Shown piece by piece: positions 15,151-17,115 of a stretch of 17,115 nt of DNA. Under the pieces are notes generated by a model. The model did not search any database. It was not told the DNA's origin and saw nothing but the letters and a program-made list of their open reading frames with translations. Origin of the DNA: JAKSCF01 sp028279945 (GTDB lineage: Bacteria > Bacillota > Clostridia > Peptostreptococcales > JAAYPU01); the NCBI GenBank assembly GCA_028279945.1, contig JANQMT010000163.1:1-17115 (forward strand). The letters run 5' to 3'. Position 1 is the stretch's first letter, and every line of letters begins with the position of its first letter. A program made the position numbers and the translations under genes.

Positions 15151-15945
15151 ATGAATGTCAATTTTAATCAGATGAATGGTTTTAACCAAAATTTGAATCA
15201 ACAAAAAAATGATCCCATTAGTCGCATAGAAAACCAAATAATGCGAATTGATAAACAAATCCAGAGCGTCAAAGAAAATAAAAAATTAGAACTTAAAGCG
15301 AAGCAAGAAAAAATTAAAGAGCTTAAGCAAAGCAAGGAAGAACTGAATGTTCAATTGCAAGAATTAAAAATAGAAGCAAGAATGAAAGAAACTGAGGAGA
15401 AAATGCAGGAGGCTGAAGCTAGAAAAGAAAAAGAAGAAGAAAACAAGCCATTGACACCTTTAGAGGAAATTAAAGCTGAAATGGGTATAGAAAATGCTGC
15501 TGCTGAATCACTGATAAAAGCCAATGATGCAGTTGATAATGCTGAGCTGAATTTTAATGTAGCAAGAAGGCTGGAGGCAGAATCCAAAACGCTCAGGAAG
15601 GCAGTTCAAACGGATATCGGCAGAGGACAAGCAGGTATGTCAAACGATTATCGAGTCGAGAAGAGTGCTGTCGGGAGCTCAAGAGCAGAAAAAGCTAAAA
15701 GAGCAGCTTTCAGAGATCTGGGTGAAGCCAATCAACATGCAAAACGAGCAGGTGAAAAAGTCGAAGAAGCAGCTGCAGATAAAAAAGAAGTAGAAGAGAA
15801 GAAGGAAACAGAAAAAATATCAGAAATAAAAGGTGATGAGTCTATAGAAATAAAAATTGATCAAAATAATATGGAAGAAGTTGAAACTCCCAAGGCTGGT
15901 GAAAACAAAGATGCCATTGGGGAAAACGTTGATGCTTTAGCGTAG
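15151..15945 (+). CDS. Charged coiled-coil protein of unknown function
   Basis: I do not recognise the family. The protein is 264 residues with no signal peptide or membrane segment, so it is probably cytosolic. The N-terminus is rich in N and Q (NVNFNQMNGFNQNLNQQ). Residues about 23-100 form a continuous heptad-rich coiled coil dominated by K, E and Q. A less charged middle part (about 105-200) contains ALA-type helices and the RGQAGMSNDYRVEKSAVGSS segment. An acidic E/K-rich tail follows (about 200-264). No cysteine is present. GAGGTG (15140-15145) precedes the ATG. It lies between the phosphoesterase and the glcT locus with gaps on both sides, so it is probably a single-gene unit. Confidence 0.75.
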   Translation: MNVNFNQMNGFNQNLNQQKNDPISRIENQIMRIDKQIQSVKENKKLELKAKQEKIKELKQSKEELNVQLQELKIEARMKETEEKMQEAEARKEKEEENKPLTPLEEIKAEMGIENAAAESLIKANDAVDNAELNFNVARRLEAESKTLRKAVQTDIGRGQAGMSNDYRVEKSAVGSSRAEKAKRAAFRDLGEANQHAKRAGEKVEEAAADKKEVEEKKETEKISEIKGDESIEIKIDQNNMEEVETPKAGENKDAIGENVDALA

Positions 15946-16001
15946 CTGGAATCTATATTAAATAATGTCGTAAATCTTCTGAACATTTGGATGGATAATC
16001 A

Positions 16002-16030
16002 TTGACAAACATTTGATGTCGTGATATTTT
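16002..16030 (+). promoter_or_regulatory. Promoter of the glcT-like gene
   Basis: TTGACA (16002-16007) and TATTTT (16025-16030) are spaced by 17 bp. The start near 16037 would place the RAT at the very 5' end of the transcript, as needed for antitermination. Confidence 0.6.
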
Positions 16031-16042
16031 ATTATTATCAAA

Positions 16043-16069
16043 GGTGTGTTACTGATGGATCAGGCATGA
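16043..16069 (+). promoter_or_regulatory. RAT (ribonucleic antiterminator) before the antiterminator gene
   Basis: The 27-nt element contains GTGTTACTGAT and ATCAGGCATGA, the hallmarks of BglG/GlcT-family RNA targets. It folds on itself and overlaps the 5' arm of the following terminator (GGCAT, 16063-16067). It is nearly identical to the RAT at 16980-17007. Confidence 0.85.
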
Positions 16070-16108
16070 ACCAAAGCAAAAATTTTTACTTGGTTGATGC
16101 CTTTTTTT
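16063..16108 (+). terminator. RAT-controlled terminator before the antiterminator gene
   Basis: GGCAT (16063-16067) pairs with ATGCC (16097-16101), and the inner AACCAA/TTGGTT arms also pair. Seven T follow (16102-16108). The RAT and this hairpin exclude each other, so the antiterminator protein would control its own gene. Confidence 0.8.
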
Positions 16109-16122
16109 AATGGGGATGAGAT

Positions 16123-16980
16123 ATGTCGAATTTTAATTATGAAATTATAAAGGTTATGAATAATAATGTCATATTGGCAAGAGATTTAATAAAAGGCACA
16201 GAAGCTATTTTAATTGGAAAAGGGTTAGGGTTTAATGCACCAAAAGGAAAAAAGGTGTATATTCCTAAAGAAAAAATTGAGAAATCATTTATTACATATG
16301 ATAAAAAACTCCGAAAAGAATACTTTGACTTGGTTGAACTTATTAAACCGGAAATTATGGAGGTGTGCGCAGAGATTATTCTCCATGCTGAAGAAAACTT
16401 GGGTAAGTTGAGTCCAAGAGTACATATCGTCTTAACCGACCACATTGCTTTCGCACTTGAACGTATCAAAAAGAATATGGAAATTACCAATCCATTTCTC
16501 TTGGAGATAAAGTCCATGTACAAAGAAGAATATAAAATAGGGATTAAGGCCAAAGAAATGATTGAGGATAAAATTGGTGTCAAAATATCCGAAGAGGAAA
16601 TAGGTTTTATAACCCTTCACCTCAATGCAGCAAGAGAACATAAAGACGTCAAGCAAAAACTTAAGAATACCAGATTGGTTAAGGAACTGGTTGAGATTGT
16701 TGAAAGAGAGCTGGATTACAAAATTGATAATAATGGATTAACTTATAGTCGGTTGATCAATCATTTTCGAGGAAGCATAGAAAGAACAGAAAACAATACG
16801 ATTTTGGAAAACCCTTTATTAGAAACCATCAAACATGAATTTCGAGAGTCCTATAATATTTCTAAATTGATTAAAAAACATATTGAAAAAAATTTAGATA
16901 TTGTAGTATCCGATTATGAGCTTGGATATATGACCATACATATTAATAGGGTAAAGCAAATGGTGAAAATGAAAAAATAG
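16123..16980 (+). CDS. glcT: GlcT-type transcriptional antiterminator (BglG/SacY family)
   Basis: This 285-residue RNA-binding antiterminator stabilises the RAT hairpin and so blocks the terminator. The N-terminal CAT RNA-binding domain is about 1-60 (IIKVMNNNVILARD segment). Two PTS regulation domains follow, with the four conserved histidines at H107 (LTDHIAFALER) and H166 (ITLHLNAAREH) in PRD1, and H214 (LINHFRGSIER) and H273 (MTIHINRV) in PRD2. These are the usual sites of phosphorylation by HPr or EII. The FNAPKGKKV segment and the RAT sequence favour the GlcT subgroup, whose known target is a glucose-type PTS gene. RATs lie both before and directly after it; the last base of its stop codon is the first base of the second RAT. 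Confidence 0.92.
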   Translation: MSNFNYEIIKVMNNNVILARDLIKGTEAILIGKGLGFNAPKGKKVYIPKEKIEKSFITYDKKLRKEYFDLVELIKPEIMEVCAEIILHAEENLGKLSPRVHIVLTDHIAFALERIKKNMEITNPFLLEIKSMYKEEYKIGIKAKEMIEDKIGVKISEEEIGFITLHLNAAREHKDVKQKLKNTRLVKELVEIVERELDYKIDNNGLTYSRLINHFRGSIERTENNTILENPLLETIKHEFRESYNISKLIKKHIEKNLDIVVSDYELGYMTIHINRVKQMVKMKK

Positions 16981-17007
16981 GCGTGTTACTGATTCGATCA
17001 GGCATGA
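16980..17007 (+). promoter_or_regulatory. RAT before the downstream PTS-type gene
   Basis: A 28-nt element with GTGTTACTGATTCGATCAGGCATGA shares the core and flanks with the RAT at 16043-16069. The loop differs by one base in length. It begins at the last base of the glcT stop codon. No separate promoter is visible between the genes, so transcription may run through from glcT or start within its 3' end. Confidence 0.85.
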
Positions 17008-17043
17008 GCTACTACCATTAGGTAGGGGTTCATGCCTGTTTTT
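16999..17043 (+). terminator. RAT-controlled terminator before the downstream gene
   Basis: CAGGCATGA (16999-17007) pairs perfectly with TCATGCCTG (17030-17038). An inner CTACC/GGTAG pairing (17012-17016 with 17021-17025) is also present, then five T (17039-17043). It overlaps the RAT 3' half, so the two are mutually exclusive. Confidence 0.88.
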
Positions 17044-17091
17044 GTTGTAGGCGACTACAACCATAAATAATTTTTAAAAGGAGGAAAGGAA

Positions 17092-17115
17092 ATGAGTAAG
17101 AAAACTTTCAGTGGA
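17092..17115 (+). CDS. Start of a gene, probably a glucose-type PTS permease (cut by window end)
   Basis: Only eight codons (MSKKTFSG) are inside the window, after a strong AAAGGAGGAAAGG ribosome binding site at 17078-17090. The identity is inferred from context: in Bacillus and relatives the RAT/terminator after glcT controls ptsG, the glucose PTS enzyme II. The eight residues do not prove it; an N-acetylglucosamine or other sugar permease is equally possible. Confidence 0.6.

Noticed and set aside
1..17115. CRISPR arrays, tRNA or rRNA genes, insertion sequences
   Set aside because: No regularly spaced repeat array, transposase-like protein, terminal inverted repeats or tRNA/rRNA-like segment was seen on either strand.

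Overview
The window looks like a piece of a low-GC, Gram-positive anaerobe, most likely a member of the Clostridia. The evidence is AT-rich codon use, strong AGGAGG-type ribosome binding sites, several TTG starts, a lipoprotein-type binding protein, and a GlcT/PTS locus controlled by RNA antiterminator (RAT) sites. All recognised genes are on the + strand.

Positions 1-11875 form a citrate (tricarboxylate) utilisation island. It holds the 3' end of citG, a tripartite tricarboxylate transporter (tctC-tctB-tctA), a two-component system (Cache/PAS sensor kinase plus a response regulator with a DUF2294/MpsC-like output domain), and the citrate lyase operon citC-citD-citE-citF-citX. The transporter would import citrate or a related acid. 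CitDEF would cleave it to acetate and oxaloacetate. CitC, CitX and CitG make and acetylate the lyase prosthetic group.

The most striking signal is a pair of homologous leader RNAs, at about 595-728 before tctCBA and about 7388-7524 before citCDEFX. Each follows a TTGACW-N17-TACAGT promoter. Each holds a first hairpin with a compensatory base-pair change and a conserved loop, a second hairpin sharing the GATA...TATG motif, and an intrinsic terminator. The 5' arm and loop start of the terminator are identical in both copies and can pair instead with the 3' arm of the second hairpin, forming an antiterminator. The two-component system between the operons has no recognisable DNA-binding output. 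I therefore propose that the leaders are either a direct metabolite-sensing switch or the RNA target of this unusual regulator.

Positions 11876-15068 hold a small exported helical protein, an OmpR-family response regulator with its HAMP histidine kinase, and a YfcE-type metallophosphoesterase. Three T-rich direct repeats with 11-bp period precede the exported-protein gene and look like OmpR/PhoP-type half-sites. Positions 15151-15945 encode an unrecognised charged coiled-coil protein. Positions 15946-17115 hold a GlcT-type antiterminator gene flanked on both sides by RAT/terminator modules, then the first codons of a gene that is probably a sugar PTS permease.
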